From an uncultured Pelagibacteraceae bacterium (GTDB lineage Bacteria; Pseudomonadota; Alphaproteobacteria; Pelagibacterales; Pelagibacteraceae), in assembly GCA_902589725.1 (NCBI GenBank), contig CACITU010000006.1:1-64000 (forward strand): a stretch of DNA of 64,000 nucleotides. The letters are read 5' to 3'. This document shows, piece by piece, positions 46,068 through 56,102 of the stretch. A program made the position numbers and the translations under genes. The notes under the pieces are model-generated. The model worked only from the letters and a program-made list of their open reading frames with translations. It did no database searches and was not told the origin of the DNA. The stretch's first letter is position 1. Every line of letters begins with the position of its first letter.

Positions 46068-47330
46068 CTATTCTATTTTACTTTCTTTATTTCTGGCAGC
46101 AGCTAAATTTGGTGAACCACCGAGAACAGGTTCAGTAATACTTAAAGGTACTGGTAAAGTTTTTTCTTTAAACCCTAAAACGGGAAGAATAACCAAAAAA
46201 TGTAAAAAGTAATAAGCCGTAGCAACTCGTGCTATCAACAAATAAAGTCCTTCAGCTGGCATCGCACCCACATAACCGAGTATCAAAACATCTGCAACTA
46301 GTATCCAGTAAAATTGTTTATATAAAGGCCTAAATACTGCTGATCTTATTTTTGATGTATCCAACCAAGGCAAAACTGCTAAGATTAATATTGCTGATAA
46401 CATTGCTACAACTCCAAGCAGTTTATCAGGAACTGATCTTAAAATTGCATAAAATGGTAATAGATACCATTCAGGAACAATATGAGCTGGAGTTACCATC
46501 GGGTTTGCTTCTATGTAATTATCTGCATGTCCCAAGATGTTTGGTGCATAAAACACAAAGAAAGCAAATACAATCATGAACATTAATAGAGCAAAACCAT
46601 CTTTAATAACAATATAAGGATGGAATGGGACTGTATCTTTTGACGGTTTTTTTATGTCAATACCCACAGGATTGTTATTTCCAGGTACATGCAAAGCCCA
46701 TATATGCAAAACCACTAGTCCTAAAATTAAAAATGGTATCAAATAGTGTAATGTAAAAAATCTTGTTAAAGTCGGATTATCAACTGAATAACCACCCCAT
46801 AACCAAGTAACTATTCCCTCCCCTACAAGAGGAATAGCGCTAAATAAGTTTGTGATTACTGTAGCGCCCCAAAAACTCATTTGACCCCAAGGCAAAACAT
46901 AGCCCATAAAAGCTGCTGCCATCATTAATAAATAAATTATTATCCCTAAAATCCATATTATTTCTCTAGGAGACTTATAGGATCCATAAAATAAAGATCT
47001 AAATATATGAATATACACCGCTAGGAAAAACATTGATGCGCCGTTTGCATGAATATATCTAATTAACCAACCATAGTTAACATCACGCATAATATGCTCC
47101 ACACTTTCGAAAGCCATATCTGCATGAGCAATATAATGCATTGCAAGTGTTAGCCCTGTTACAATTTGAGTAATTAAACAAAATGTTAAAATTCCACCAA
47201 ACGTCCACCAATAATTTAAATTTTTTGGAGTTGGATAATCTGTCAAATGATTTGCCAAAGTTAAAAGTGGTAATCGGTCATTAAACCACTGCCCTACTTT
47301 TGATTTTGGTCTATAATCGTGGTCACTCAT
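46068..47330 (-). CDS. petB: Cytochrome b of the bc1 complex
   Basis: [69 protein letters not shown]. Confidence 0.98.
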   Translation of the reverse strand: MSDHDYRPKSKVGQWFNDRLPLLTLANHLTDYPTPKNLNYWWTFGGILTFCLITQIVTGLTLAMHYIAHADMAFESVEHIMRDVNYGWLIRYIHANGASMFFLAVYIHIFRSLFYGSYKSPREIIWILGIIIYLLMMAAAFMGYVLPWGQMSFWGATVITNLFSAIPLVGEGIVTWLWGGYSVDNPTLTRFFTLHYLIPFLILGLVVLHIWALHVPGNNNPVGIDIKKPSKDTVPFHPYIVIKDGFALLMFMIVFAFFVFYAPNILGHADNYIEANPMVTPAHIVPEWYLLPFYAILRSVPDKLLGVVAMLSAILILAVLPWLDTSKIRSAVFRPLYKQFYWILVADVLILGYVGAMPAEGLYLLIARVATAYYFLHFLVILPVLGFKEKTLPVPLSITEPVLGGSPNLAAARNKESKIE

Positions 47331-47338
47331 TTTTTTCT

Positions 47339-47848
47339 TTATCCAATTTTAATTGTGTTTGCATTAACAAATTCATATTTGGGTACTTCCATATTCCAAG
47401 GGGCTGGTCCTTTTCTTATTCTTCCAGAGGTATCATAGTGTGATCCATGACATGGACAGAACCACCCGTTATAATCTCCTTTGTCATTTAATGGCACACA
47501 TCCTAAATGTGTGCAAACACCTAACATAACAAGCCACTCTGGATTTTTTGCTCTATCTTCATCTTTCTCAGGATGAATTAAATCCTCCATCTTTACAGAT
47601 CTTGCCTCATCAATTTCTTCTTGCGTTCTTCTTCTAATAAAAACTGGCTTACCTCTCCACAAAACAGTTAAAGTATTTCCTGGTGTTAGTGAACTTACAT
47701 CTACCTCGGTGCTAGCTAATGCCTTAACTGAAGCATCTGGGTTCATTTGATCAATCATTGGCCACACCACTGCAGCAGCTCCAACAGCACCCACAGCTGT
47801 AGTAGCTGTAAATAAAAAATCTCTTCTTTTTGTTTTTTTTTCAGACAC
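47339..47848 (-). CDS. petA: Ubiquinol-cytochrome c reductase Rieske iron-sulfur subunit
   Basis: Tat-like [14 protein letters not shown] and [20 protein letters not shown] Rieske motifs. Confidence 0.98.
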   Translation of the reverse strand: MSEKKTKRRDFLFTATTAVGAVGAAAVVWPMIDQMNPDASVKALASTEVDVSSLTPGNTLTVLWRGKPVFIRRRTQEEIDEARSVKMEDLIHPEKDEDRAKNPEWLVMLGVCTHLGCVPLNDKGDYNGWFCPCHGSHYDTSGRIRKGPAPWNMEVPKYEFVNANTIKIG

Positions 47849-47939
47849 TTAAAGTAGCTTTTGTTATTATCTCTTTTTGATTAAAATAGTTAATATACGA
47901 ATTCATATAATATAAAATAATTATTTTACTACTGAAAGA

Positions 47940-48413
47940 ATGACACATAATTCAACAATTTTAGGACCCAAAATAGCGTTGTATGAACCTGATATACCTC
48001 AGAATACTGCTGCAATCATTAGAACTTGTGCATGTTTAGGCGCTAAATTAGAAATAATTGAACCTTGTGGCTTTTTATTATCTGACAAACGCTTTAAAAG
48101 AGTGGTTATGGACTATATGGACCATATTCAAATAGAGTTCTATCAAAGTTCAGAAAAATTTTTTGAGGCAAAAAAGAAACAGAGAATCGTATTGATGACA
48201 ACTAAGGGTTCAATAAATTATACTAAATTTAAATTTAAGGCTGATGATACTATTTTATTTGGAAGAGAAAGTGCTGGTGTACCTGAAAGAGTTCATAAAA
48301 TAATTAAAAATCGTTTAAAAATACCAATGAATGACCAAATAAGATCTCTTAATATTGCATCATCTGTTGCCATCGTTTTAGCAGAAAGTTTGCGTCAAAT
48401 AAAATTAATATAA
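47940..48413 (+). CDS. trmL: tRNA (cytidine34-2'-O)-methyltransferase TrmL-like (SPOUT)
   Basis: YEPDIPQNTAAIIRTCACLGAKLEIIEPCGF, LFGRESAGVPE, RSLNIASSVAIVLAE. Confidence 0.93.
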   Translation: MTHNSTILGPKIALYEPDIPQNTAAIIRTCACLGAKLEIIEPCGFLLSDKRFKRVVMDYMDHIQIEFYQSSEKFFEAKKKQRIVLMTTKGSINYTKFKFKADDTILFGRESAGVPERVHKIIKNRLKIPMNDQIRSLNIASSVAIVLAESLRQIKLI

Positions 48414-48414
48414 A

Positions 48415-49242
48415 ATGGATATTTCAATCAAAAAAGACTTAACAAGTAATTGGTTTAAACTATTACAAAATGCAATATGCGATGATATTTTAAAAATTGA
48501 AAAAAACAAAATAAATTTTCAATCAACTTCTTGGAATAGAAGCAGTAAAAAAGATGAGGGAGGTGGTGAATATAGAATTCTTAAAAATGGAAAAATTTTT
48601 GAAAAAGTAGGAGTAAATTTTTCAAAAGTTTATGGAAAATTTCCTAAGCAATTTCAAAAAAATATACCAGGCGCAAGTAAGGATCCTAAATTTTGGGCAT
48701 CAGGAATATCAATAGTTATGCATATGCAAAATCCCCATATTCCTGCAATGCATTTTAATACCAGATTTATTTGTACAACAAAAAATTGGTTTGGTGGAGG
48801 TATGGATGTAACCCCAGCAATAAAAGATGAAAAAGAGAAGAAAAACTTTCATAAAATATTAAAAGCAATGTGCGATAGACATAATAAAAATTATTATAAA
48901 AAGTATAAAAAATGGTGTGATGAATACTTTTATCTACCTCATAGAAAAGAAGCAAGAGGTATAGGCGGAATATTTTTTGACTATAAAAATGATAATTTTG
49001 AAAAAGACTTTAAATTTGTAAGGGATGTTGGTGTTACATTTCAAATACTATTTAATGAAGTGATTAAAAAGAAAATAAAAAGAAAATGGACTTTAAAAGA
49101 TAAAGAGTTTCAGTATATTAAAAGAGGTCGATACGCAGAATTTAATTTACTCTATGATCGAGGTACGAAATTTGGGCTACAAACCGGTGGTAATGTTGAG
49201 GGAATTTTAATGTCATTACCTCCAATTGCAAAATGGAAATAA
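48415..49242 (+). CDS. hemF: Oxygen-dependent coproporphyrinogen-III oxidase
   Basis: [78 protein letters not shown]. Confidence 0.97.
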   Translation: MDISIKKDLTSNWFKLLQNAICDDILKIEKNKINFQSTSWNRSSKKDEGGGEYRILKNGKIFEKVGVNFSKVYGKFPKQFQKNIPGASKDPKFWASGISIVMHMQNPHIPAMHFNTRFICTTKNWFGGGMDVTPAIKDEKEKKNFHKILKAMCDRHNKNYYKKYKKWCDEYFYLPHRKEARGIGGIFFDYKNDNFEKDFKFVRDVGVTFQILFNEVIKKKIKRKWTLKDKEFQYIKRGRYAEFNLLYDRGTKFGLQTGGNVEGILMSLPPIAKWK

Positions 49243-49246
49243 AAAA

Positions 49247-49723
49247 ATGGATAAAGAGCCAATAACATTAAATGGATTAAATAAACTCAAAGAAGAATTA
49301 GTTTTTCTAAAAGAAAAAAAAAGGCCTGAAATTGTAGCTGCAATTGCTGAAGCAAGATCTCATGGAGACCTTAAAGAAAATGCTGAGTATCATGCAGCTA
49401 AAGAAGAGCAGTCTCATAATGAAGGAAGAATTACAGAAATTAACGACATTATTGCAAGAGCAAATGTAATTGATGTTACAAAACTAACTAATGAAGGAAA
49501 AGTAATTTTTGGATCAACAGTTTATTTAGAAGATTTAGATAGTGGTGAAAAAATTAATTATAAAATTGTTGGGAGAGATGAGGCGGATTTAAAACAAAAA
49601 CTAATTTTCTTTCAATCACCAATTGGCAAAGGTTTAATTGGAAAAAATAAAAGTGATTTAGTTGAAATAAATACACCCTCTGGTGTAAAAAATTTTGAAA
49701 TTAAAGACGTAAAATATATTTAA
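49247..49723 (+). CDS. greA: Transcription elongation factor GreA
   Basis: [45 protein letters not shown]; start set to M8 of the listed ORF ([10 protein letters not shown]). Confidence 0.96.
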   Translation: MDKEPITLNGLNKLKEELVFLKEKKRPEIVAAIAEARSHGDLKENAEYHAAKEEQSHNEGRITEINDIIARANVIDVTKLTNEGKVIFGSTVYLEDLDSGEKINYKIVGRDEADLKQKLIFFQSPIGKGLIGKNKSDLVEINTPSGVKNFEIKDVKYI

Positions 49724-50994
49724 CTTTTTACTATTTGTTGTACTTGCTTATCTGAAATTTGAAATCCGTTTTGAACCCAAGTTTCTTCGATTCTTTTTAA
49801 TTTATTACCTAAAGTTTTGCCCTCAGGAATTTTAAATTTTGACATTAATAAATCAGCCCCAATTGGCATAGTCGGAGTTACTTTATCTTTATAAGTATCT
49901 AATAGTTTGATTAGTTTTTTCTCTACTTTGTTTGAGGTAAAAATTTTAAAATTAATTATATCTATTACAGCCTGTCGCCCATTAAAATAAAAAAATTTAT
50001 TCAAAGTTTTCTCTGTAAAGTTATTAAGAGTTACTTTTTCTCTATAAAAAAGATCTATTAATTTTAGTCTTTTTTGATCTTTTTTAGATATTTTAAATTT
50101 ATAAAGAAAATAATCAGCATTATCAGTCCCATCAATCACTAAAAGCGCAATTAAGAATATAAAGTCAATTTTTAAAAAATTCTCTGCAGCATAAGAATTG
50201 TATTTTTTAAAATTTTTAATATTCTTTAATTGTGGGAAAATTATTTCTATTAGCTCTAAACTTTCTTTATCTTTAAACAATTTTAAAAATCCATTTGAAC
50301 TCGTTATTTTTTTTAGTTCATCTATTAACCTTTCGGAAGATATGTTTGAAATTCCATCAATATTTTTTTTTATATTTTTTATTATTTCTGACTGATGATT
50401 ATGATTTGAGTAATTTAAATAAAATCTTAAATACCTTAAAATACGTAAATAATCCTCTTGAATTCTTTTTTCAACATTACCAATAAAATTAATATAACCA
50501 TCCTCCAAATCTTTTTTACCATTAAATGGATCAAATAAATTACCATCGCTGTCCGCATAAATTGAATTGATAGTAAAATCCCTTCTTGAAGCATCTTCCT
50601 TCCAATCTAAAGAGAATTCTACTTCAGCATGTCTTCCATCAGTTGAAACGTCCTTCCTTAAAGAGGTAATTTCATATTTATATTCGTCAACTATTGCAGT
50701 TATAGTCCCGTGTTCAATTCCTGTTTCGTAATAACTTATTTGTTTGTTTTTAAGAGCCTCACTCACTTCCAGAGGTGTTAAATTTGTTGCTAGGTCAATA
50801 TCATCAACATTTTCTTTTTTTATCACTTTTCTTACACATCCACCCACGTATCTAATTTCACTTGTTTCTGAAAAATTATTAATTGCCTCAAAAATTTTTT
50901 TTACAGGTGTTGTTAAAGTAATTTCTTTTAAATTTTGACTGACATAATCAAGATTTTTTGATCGGGAAAAAAATTTATCTAAAAAATTTTTCAT
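49720..50994 (-). CDS. cca: CCA tRNA nucleotidyltransferase / poly(A) polymerase family
   Basis: [73 protein letters not shown]. Confidence 0.95.
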   Translation of the reverse strand: MKNFLDKFFSRSKNLDYVSQNLKEITLTTPVKKIFEAINNFSETSEIRYVGGCVRKVIKKENVDDIDLATNLTPLEVSEALKNKQISYYETGIEHGTITAIVDEYKYEITSLRKDVSTDGRHAEVEFSLDWKEDASRRDFTINSIYADSDGNLFDPFNGKKDLEDGYINFIGNVEKRIQEDYLRILRYLRFYLNYSNHNHQSEIIKNIKKNIDGISNISSERLIDELKKITSSNGFLKLFKDKESLELIEIIFPQLKNIKNFKKYNSYAAENFLKIDFIFLIALLVIDGTDNADYFLYKFKISKKDQKRLKLIDLFYREKVTLNNFTEKTLNKFFYFNGRQAVIDIINFKIFTSNKVEKKLIKLLDTYKDKVTPTMPIGADLLMSKFKIPEGKTLGNKLKRIEETWVQNGFQISDKQVQQIVKS

Positions 50995-50997
50995 AAA

Positions 50998-51071
50998 TGG
51001 CTGGGGCGCTAGGATTCGAACCTAGGATGCAGGTACCAAAAACCCGTGCCTTACCGCTTGGCTACGCCCCA
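50998..51071 (-). tRNA. tRNA-Gln(TTG)
   Basis: Minus strand TGGGGCGTAGCCAAGCGGTAAGGCACGGGTTTTTGGTACCTGCATCCTAGGTTCGAATCCTAGCGCCCCAGCCA, full cloverleaf, CCA encoded. Confidence 0.96.
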
Positions 51072-51104
51072 ATACTAGCTTCCTATAACATAAAAATATA
51101 AAAT

Positions 51105-51950
51105 TCATATAGTTTTTGCTGTAACACACCAATAATTTTTAAATTTTATTTCAAATTTAGCTTTTGCCAACTTACAACTCTTTAATGAATTATAATAGGC
51201 AACAATTGTAGATCCAGAACCAGACATTCTTACGAATAATGGATTATTAATATTTTCTAATAAGAACTTTATTTTTTTTAATTTTGGGTATTTTTTAAGT
51301 GCTATTTTTTCAAGAGAATTTTGTTGGGCAACTAAATACTTTGGGCCAAACATCTTTTTTTTAGGTTTGCTGTATTTTGGTTTCGTATATTGTCTCACAG
51401 AAGAGTATATTTCTTTGGTAGAACAACCGAAATTGGGCTTTACCAATATAGTGTAATATTTGGGAGTATCTTTAATTCTTTTTATTCTCCCACTTGATGA
51501 CAGCACACAACTAGATCCAATGGTGCCTAAAATAACATCAGAGCCAACTAAATCACAAATACTTCGAATTTTTTTATGATTAAGATTAATAATTTTTTTT
51601 TTTATCAAATAATTAAATATACTAGCTGCATTCATTGATCCCCCACCCAACCCAGCTTTATGAGGAATTACTTTCTTTATTTTAACTTTGAATTTTTTAT
51701 TATTAAGTAAATTTTGTTTATCTAGGATTTCAAATAATTTTTGAACACTGTTTTTTTTTCCAATATTTTTTGAAAACTTTCCATAAAAAGAAATAAGATG
51801 TTTTTTTCCGTTATGCTGATTTATTAAAATTACATCGTGCAGATCTATGAAACTAATTATACTTTCAATTTTATGTAAAACTCTTTTTTTTCCTGTGATA
51901 TTTAATGCTAAATTTAACTTTGCATTAGATTTAATTTTATTTATTTTCAT
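51105..51950 (-). CDS. ispE: 4-diphosphocytidyl-2-C-methyl-D-erythritol kinase
   Basis: KSNAKLNLALNITGKK, IPHKAGLGGGSMNAAS GHMP motif, RMSGSGSTIVAYY. Confidence 0.93.
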   Translation of the reverse strand: MKINKIKSNAKLNLALNITGKKRVLHKIESIISFIDLHDVILINQHNGKKHLISFYGKFSKNIGKKNSVQKLFEILDKQNLLNNKKFKVKIKKVIPHKAGLGGGSMNAASIFNYLIKKKIINLNHKKIRSICDLVGSDVILGTIGSSCVLSSSGRIKRIKDTPKYYTILVKPNFGCSTKEIYSSVRQYTKPKYSKPKKKMFGPKYLVAQQNSLEKIALKKYPKLKKIKFLLENINNPLFVRMSGSGSTIVAYYNSLKSCKLAKAKFEIKFKNYWCVTAKTI

Positions 51951-53636
51951 TTAGGAATTTTTAAGACCATTAATTAGTTTAATATTAATTTGTTCTCTCA
52001 TATCACTTTCTGTTTCATCAAAAGTTAAGACATTATTCCAAAAATATCTTGCTTGAATTTTTCGATTTAATTTCCACAAAATATCTCCGTAATGATCATT
52101 GACGATTGGATCATCTGGCATCAATTCTACAGCTCTCTTTAAATATTTTTCTGCTTCTTGGTAATTCTCTATTAAAAAATATGCCCATCCAATTGAATCG
52201 ATAATATATGGATCGTTACTTTTTAAATCATATGCTGTTTTCAACATATCCATTGCCTCATTAATTTTATAATCACGCTCTAACCAAGAATAAGCAAGGT
52301 AATTTAAAATATATGCATCACTAGGATCAATACTTAGTGCATGTAATAAATCTTCATCTGCCTTTTTATAATTTCCCATTCGTTCATAACTACCACCTCT
52401 ACGATACAATACATCTGATTTAATAAGAGACGTGTCATCTAGTGTCAAAATTATTTCCGTATAACGATCTATTGCTTTTTTATAATTTTTAGAATTTTTA
52501 TAAAAATTAGCTAAATCAAAAATCATTTTTATGTTTGGATTTTCAATTTTACTAAATTTTAAATCTATATATTTAATTCCATTTTCGTAGCCCTGTTCTT
52601 GAATTATAATTTTAGCTTCTTTCTTTAATCTAAACCAATAAAAAAATTCATCATCTTTTTTAAATTTTTTTACGACTCTTTTTACTTTATCGAATTCGTC
52701 ATTAAGATAAAAATTTTCTGCAACCAAAGATAGATTAAATTCAAACTTGGGATTTAGATAATTTGATAAATTTAAATAAAAATTTGATTTTTCATAATTA
52801 CCTTGTGAGGAATAAAGATTTGATATTAGAAATAAAAACTCACTAACAAGATCATTGTGATTTTTACATGAAAAAATTTTTTCAAAATTATCAAATTTTT
52901 CATTTTCTACCCAACTTTTACTTTGTGAGAGTAAAAGTGTTGAATTTATATAATCAATTTGATCAACAACTGACCTTGCTTCATTTAATTGTTTTTTATC
53001 AACTAAATAATTAAGATAAAAGAAAATGTATCTTGAATAATCACTCTCTCGATTATTAATTAAATTAAGAAAAAATGATGAAGTTCTTTTATCTCCTAAA
53101 TAACATCTTTGAAAAGTCTCAGCTATAAGAGACAAGTTTCCAAAATTTTTTTTGTTATCTAATATTTTTTTATTTGTAAATGTATAAATATATTGTTTAA
53201 GTGTTTCAAATATAACTAAGTTGACTCTATCTTCATCCTGAAATTTTAAACTTTCTGATAAAAATTTATCAGCTTTTTTAAAATTATTTTTCTTTAAACT
53301 ATCAATTGTTAAAATTATATAGGCATCATAAAAATCTGAATTGGATTTCTTTGAATTATTATTAAGTGCATTAATTGCTTGAGGTACTTTATTATCTAAA
53401 ACCAAAGAATTAACGTATCTTTTTAAATAACTATCATGTTTGTTAATTAGCACTCTTGTTAAATTAAAAAATTTTAAAGCTTTAGAATTATCCCGATTTT
53501 CGAATGCAACAATACCGGAAAAATAATTTGATAAATCTCTTGAGTTGAATTCATTAAAAGTAGCACTTTTAGAATACAAAGGTGTCTGATAAGATATGAA
53601 TATTAATAGTACTATTTTTAGAAATTTTAGGAACAT
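51951..53636 (-). CDS. Tetratricopeptide-repeat protein
   Basis: Signal peptide and TPR units (YRRGGSYERMGNYKKADEDLLHALSIDPSDAYILNYLAYSWLE..., IIDSIGWAYFLIENYQEAEKYLKRAVELMPDDP). Confidence 0.88.
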   Translation of the reverse strand: MFLKFLKIVLLIFISYQTPLYSKSATFNEFNSRDLSNYFSGIVAFENRDNSKALKFFNLTRVLINKHDSYLKRYVNSLVLDNKVPQAINALNNNSKKSNSDFYDAYIILTIDSLKKNNFKKADKFLSESLKFQDEDRVNLVIFETLKQYIYTFTNKKILDNKKNFGNLSLIAETFQRCYLGDKRTSSFFLNLINNRESDYSRYIFFYLNYLVDKKQLNEARSVVDQIDYINSTLLLSQSKSWVENEKFDNFEKIFSCKNHNDLVSEFLFLISNLYSSQGNYEKSNFYLNLSNYLNPKFEFNLSLVAENFYLNDEFDKVKRVVKKFKKDDEFFYWFRLKKEAKIIIQEQGYENGIKYIDLKFSKIENPNIKMIFDLANFYKNSKNYKKAIDRYTEIILTLDDTSLIKSDVLYRRGGSYERMGNYKKADEDLLHALSIDPSDAYILNYLAYSWLERDYKINEAMDMLKTAYDLKSNDPYIIDSIGWAYFLIENYQEAEKYLKRAVELMPDDPIVNDHYGDILWKLNRKIQARYFWNNVLTFDETESDMREQINIKLINGLKNS

Positions 53637-53647
53637 ATGACCATACT

Positions 53648-54367
53648 ATGACTAAAAAAGTGATAAATCAAAATACCAAATTAAACCAAGAACTAATAAA
53701 TACATTTGAGCAAAAATTTATATTTGCTGAAAAGCCAATAAATAGATTTAATGTTTCAGAAACGAACAATGGCACTCCACAGATTAATAAAGAGGAGCTA
53801 CTAAAAAATTTAAAAGATCAAATAAATTCAATTGAAAATTGTAAATTGAAAGAAAATTCAGATAAAATTGTTTTAGGTGAGGGAAATATAAATAGTCCTT
53901 TAATGTTAATTGGAGAAGCTCCAGGAGCTGAAGAAGAAAAATTTGGCGTCCCATTTAGAGGTAATGTTGGGGAACTTCTCAATAGAATGCTTATAGCCAT
54001 TAATATTAAGAGAAAAAATATTTACACTAGTTATGCAATCAATTTTAGACCACCTGATGACAGAAAACCAACCTCAACCGAAATTAAAAGATACTCAGTA
54101 TTTTTGAAAGAGCATATATCAATTATAAACCCAAAGATTATTGTTTTGATGGGTAGTTCAGCAATGGAGGCTGTAACAGGAATTAGTGAAAAAATAACTA
54201 ATGAAAGAGGACATTGGAAGGAAGTGATCTTAAAAACCAAAACATTCCCTTTAATTGTAACTTTTAATCCATCTTATTTAATCCGTTTTCCAGAAAATAA
54301 AAAACACTCATGGGAAGATTTAAAAAAAATTAGAGACAAAATCAAAGATCTGAAATTAAAAATTTGA
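53648..54367 (+). CDS. Uracil-DNA glycosylase, family 4-like
   Basis: LMLIGEAPGAEEEKFGVPFRGNVGELLNRML, YTSYAINFRPPDDRKPT, TFNPSYLIRFP. Confidence 0.85.
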   Translation: MTKKVINQNTKLNQELINTFEQKFIFAEKPINRFNVSETNNGTPQINKEELLKNLKDQINSIENCKLKENSDKIVLGEGNINSPLMLIGEAPGAEEEKFGVPFRGNVGELLNRMLIAINIKRKNIYTSYAINFRPPDDRKPTSTEIKRYSVFLKEHISIINPKIIVLMGSSAMEAVTGISEKITNERGHWKEVILKTKTFPLIVTFNPSYLIRFPENKKHSWEDLKKIRDKIKDLKLKI

Positions 54368-54927
54368 TGAAGATAATTGCTGGGGTTGATGAGGTTGGTA
54401 GAGGAAGTTTAATTGGGCCTGTTTATGCTTCTGCAGTAATTTTAAAAAAATCAATTAATCCAAATTTATTAAAAGACTCAAAATCTTTAAGTAAAAAAGA
54501 GAGAGAGTATCTATGTACATATATAAAAAAAAATTCAACTTGGTCTATAGGCAAAGCTTCTGTCAAAGAAATAGAAAAACTTAATATACTACAAGCCAGT
54601 TTACTGGCTATGAAAAGAGCCATCAAAAAACTTAAGAAAAAACCAACACACGTCCTGATAGATGGAAACAAAACTCCAGAATTACCAGATTATAATTTAA
54701 AATCAGTTGTACAAGGTGATAAAAAAGTCCCCGCAATTTCAGCAGCTTCTATAATTGCAAAAGTATCAAGGGATAAGTTAATAACCACCTTATCAAAAAA
54801 AAATAAAGGCTACGATTGGGATAAAAACTTTGGGTATGGAACAAGACAGCACTTAAAAGCTTTGAAAAAATTAGGTATTACAAAACATCATAGAAAAACT
54901 TTTTCACCAATATCTAAAATAAATTAA
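54364..54927 (+). CDS. rnhB: Ribonuclease HII
   Basis: IAGVDEVGRGSLIGPVYASAVIL, KDSKSLSKKERE, SAASIIAKVSRDKLI, GYGTRQHLKAL. Confidence 0.97.
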   Translation: MMKIIAGVDEVGRGSLIGPVYASAVILKKSINPNLLKDSKSLSKKEREYLCTYIKKNSTWSIGKASVKEIEKLNILQASLLAMKRAIKKLKKKPTHVLIDGNKTPELPDYNLKSVVQGDKKVPAISAASIIAKVSRDKLITTLSKKNKGYDWDKNFGYGTRQHLKALKKLGITKHHRKTFSPISKIN

Positions 54928-54990
54928 CACCACATCTAGTTACGTTCTAATTTATAAACACTAATTAAATCTAAATTTTTCAATCTCAGG

Positions 54991-55019
54991 TTGACCGTAG
55001 AATCCATTTGGAGTCTAAT
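54991..55019 (+). promoter_or_regulatory. Predicted ccrM promoter with two embedded GANTC sites
   Basis: TTGACC (54991-54996), 17-bp spacer, TCTAAT (55014-55019); GAATC at 55000-55004 and GAGTC at 55011-55015. Confidence 0.55.
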
Positions 55020-55031
55020 TAATTTTTACAA

Positions 55032-56102
55032 ATGAAAACTGATTTCAAAAATAAAATAATTAATGGAGATAGTCTCGAGGAATTAAAAAAAATTCCACGT
55101 GAAACTTTTGATTTAATTTTCGCTGATCCTCCTTACAACTTACAATTAAAAAGTGAATTAACAAGACCGGATAGATCAAAGGTTAGTGCGGTAAATGATA
55201 AATGGGATCAATTTGAAAATTTTAAAAAATATGATGATTTCACTTATGAATGGCTTAGTGAATGTAAAAGAATTTTAAAAAAAGATGGAGCTATTTGGGT
55301 TATAGGAAGCTACCATAATATTTTTAGAGTTGGCACTGCAATCCAAAATTTAGGTTTCTGGATTTTAAACGACGTCATTTGGAATAAAAATAATCCAATG
55401 CCAAACTTTAGAGGGACACGTTTTACTAATGCTCATGAAACTTTAATATGGGCTTCTAAAAATGAAAAATCAAAATACACATTCAATTATCAATCTTTAA
55501 AATGTTTAAATGATGATTTGCAAATGAGATCTAATTGGGATCTTCCAATATGCAATGGTTCTGAAAGGCTGAAAAAGGATGGAAAAAAAATTCACTCCAC
55601 ACAAAAACCAGAAGCACTACTACATAGAATTTTATTAGCTACATCTGATAAATATGACCTTATACTTGATCCTTTTTTAGGATCAGGAACAACAGCTACA
55701 GTAGCAAAAAAACTAGGAAGAAATTATTTCGGAATAGAGAAAGAAAAAAATTATTTTAAAGCTGCTGAGCAACGTTTAAAGAATACAAAGCCCATTGAAG
55801 ATGATTTGTTAGATACGCTAAAAAATAATAGATCAAAACCAAGAATTCCTTTTGGTTCATTAGTTGAGCTTGGAATAATTAAACCTGGAACTAATATTTT
55901 TGATAATAAGAAAAAAATAACAGCCAGAATTATGGCTGACGGTAGTATAAAACATAATCAAGCAGAGGGTTCTATACACAAAGTTGCAGCTACTATTTTG
56001 GGAGCTGAAAGCTGCAATGGATGGACTTTTTGGCACTGTGATATAAATGGTCGAACTTATCCTATTGATTATCTAAGACAAAGATTAATTTCTAAAAATT
56101 AA
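55032..56102 (+). CDS. ccrM: CcrM-type adenine DNA methyltransferase (GANTC specificity expected)
   Basis: LIFADPPYNLQLKSELTRPDRSKVSAVNDKWDQF, DPFLGSGTTATVAKKLGRNYFGIE, C-terminal RIMADGSIKHNQAEGSIHKVAATILGAESCNGWTFWH. Confidence 0.96.
   Translation: MKTDFKNKIINGDSLEELKKIPRETFDLIFADPPYNLQLKSELTRPDRSKVSAVNDKWDQFENFKKYDDFTYEWLSECKRILKKDGAIWVIGSYHNIFRVGTAIQNLGFWILNDVIWNKNNPMPNFRGTRFTNAHETLIWASKNEKSKYTFNYQSLKCLNDDLQMRSNWDLPICNGSERLKKDGKKIHSTQKPEALLHRILLATSDKYDLILDPFLGSGTTATVAKKLGRNYFGIEKEKNYFKAAEQRLKNTKPIEDDLLDTLKNNRSKPRIPFGSLVELGIIKPGTNIFDNKKKITARIMADGSIKHNQAEGSIHKVAATILGAESCNGWTFWHCDINGRTYPIDYLRQRLISKN

Noticed and set aside
54965-54979. TTAA-N7-TTTT resembling a CtrA box upstream of ccrM
   Set aside because: Only one half-site matches TTAA-N7-TTAA and such matches are frequent in AT-rich DNA.
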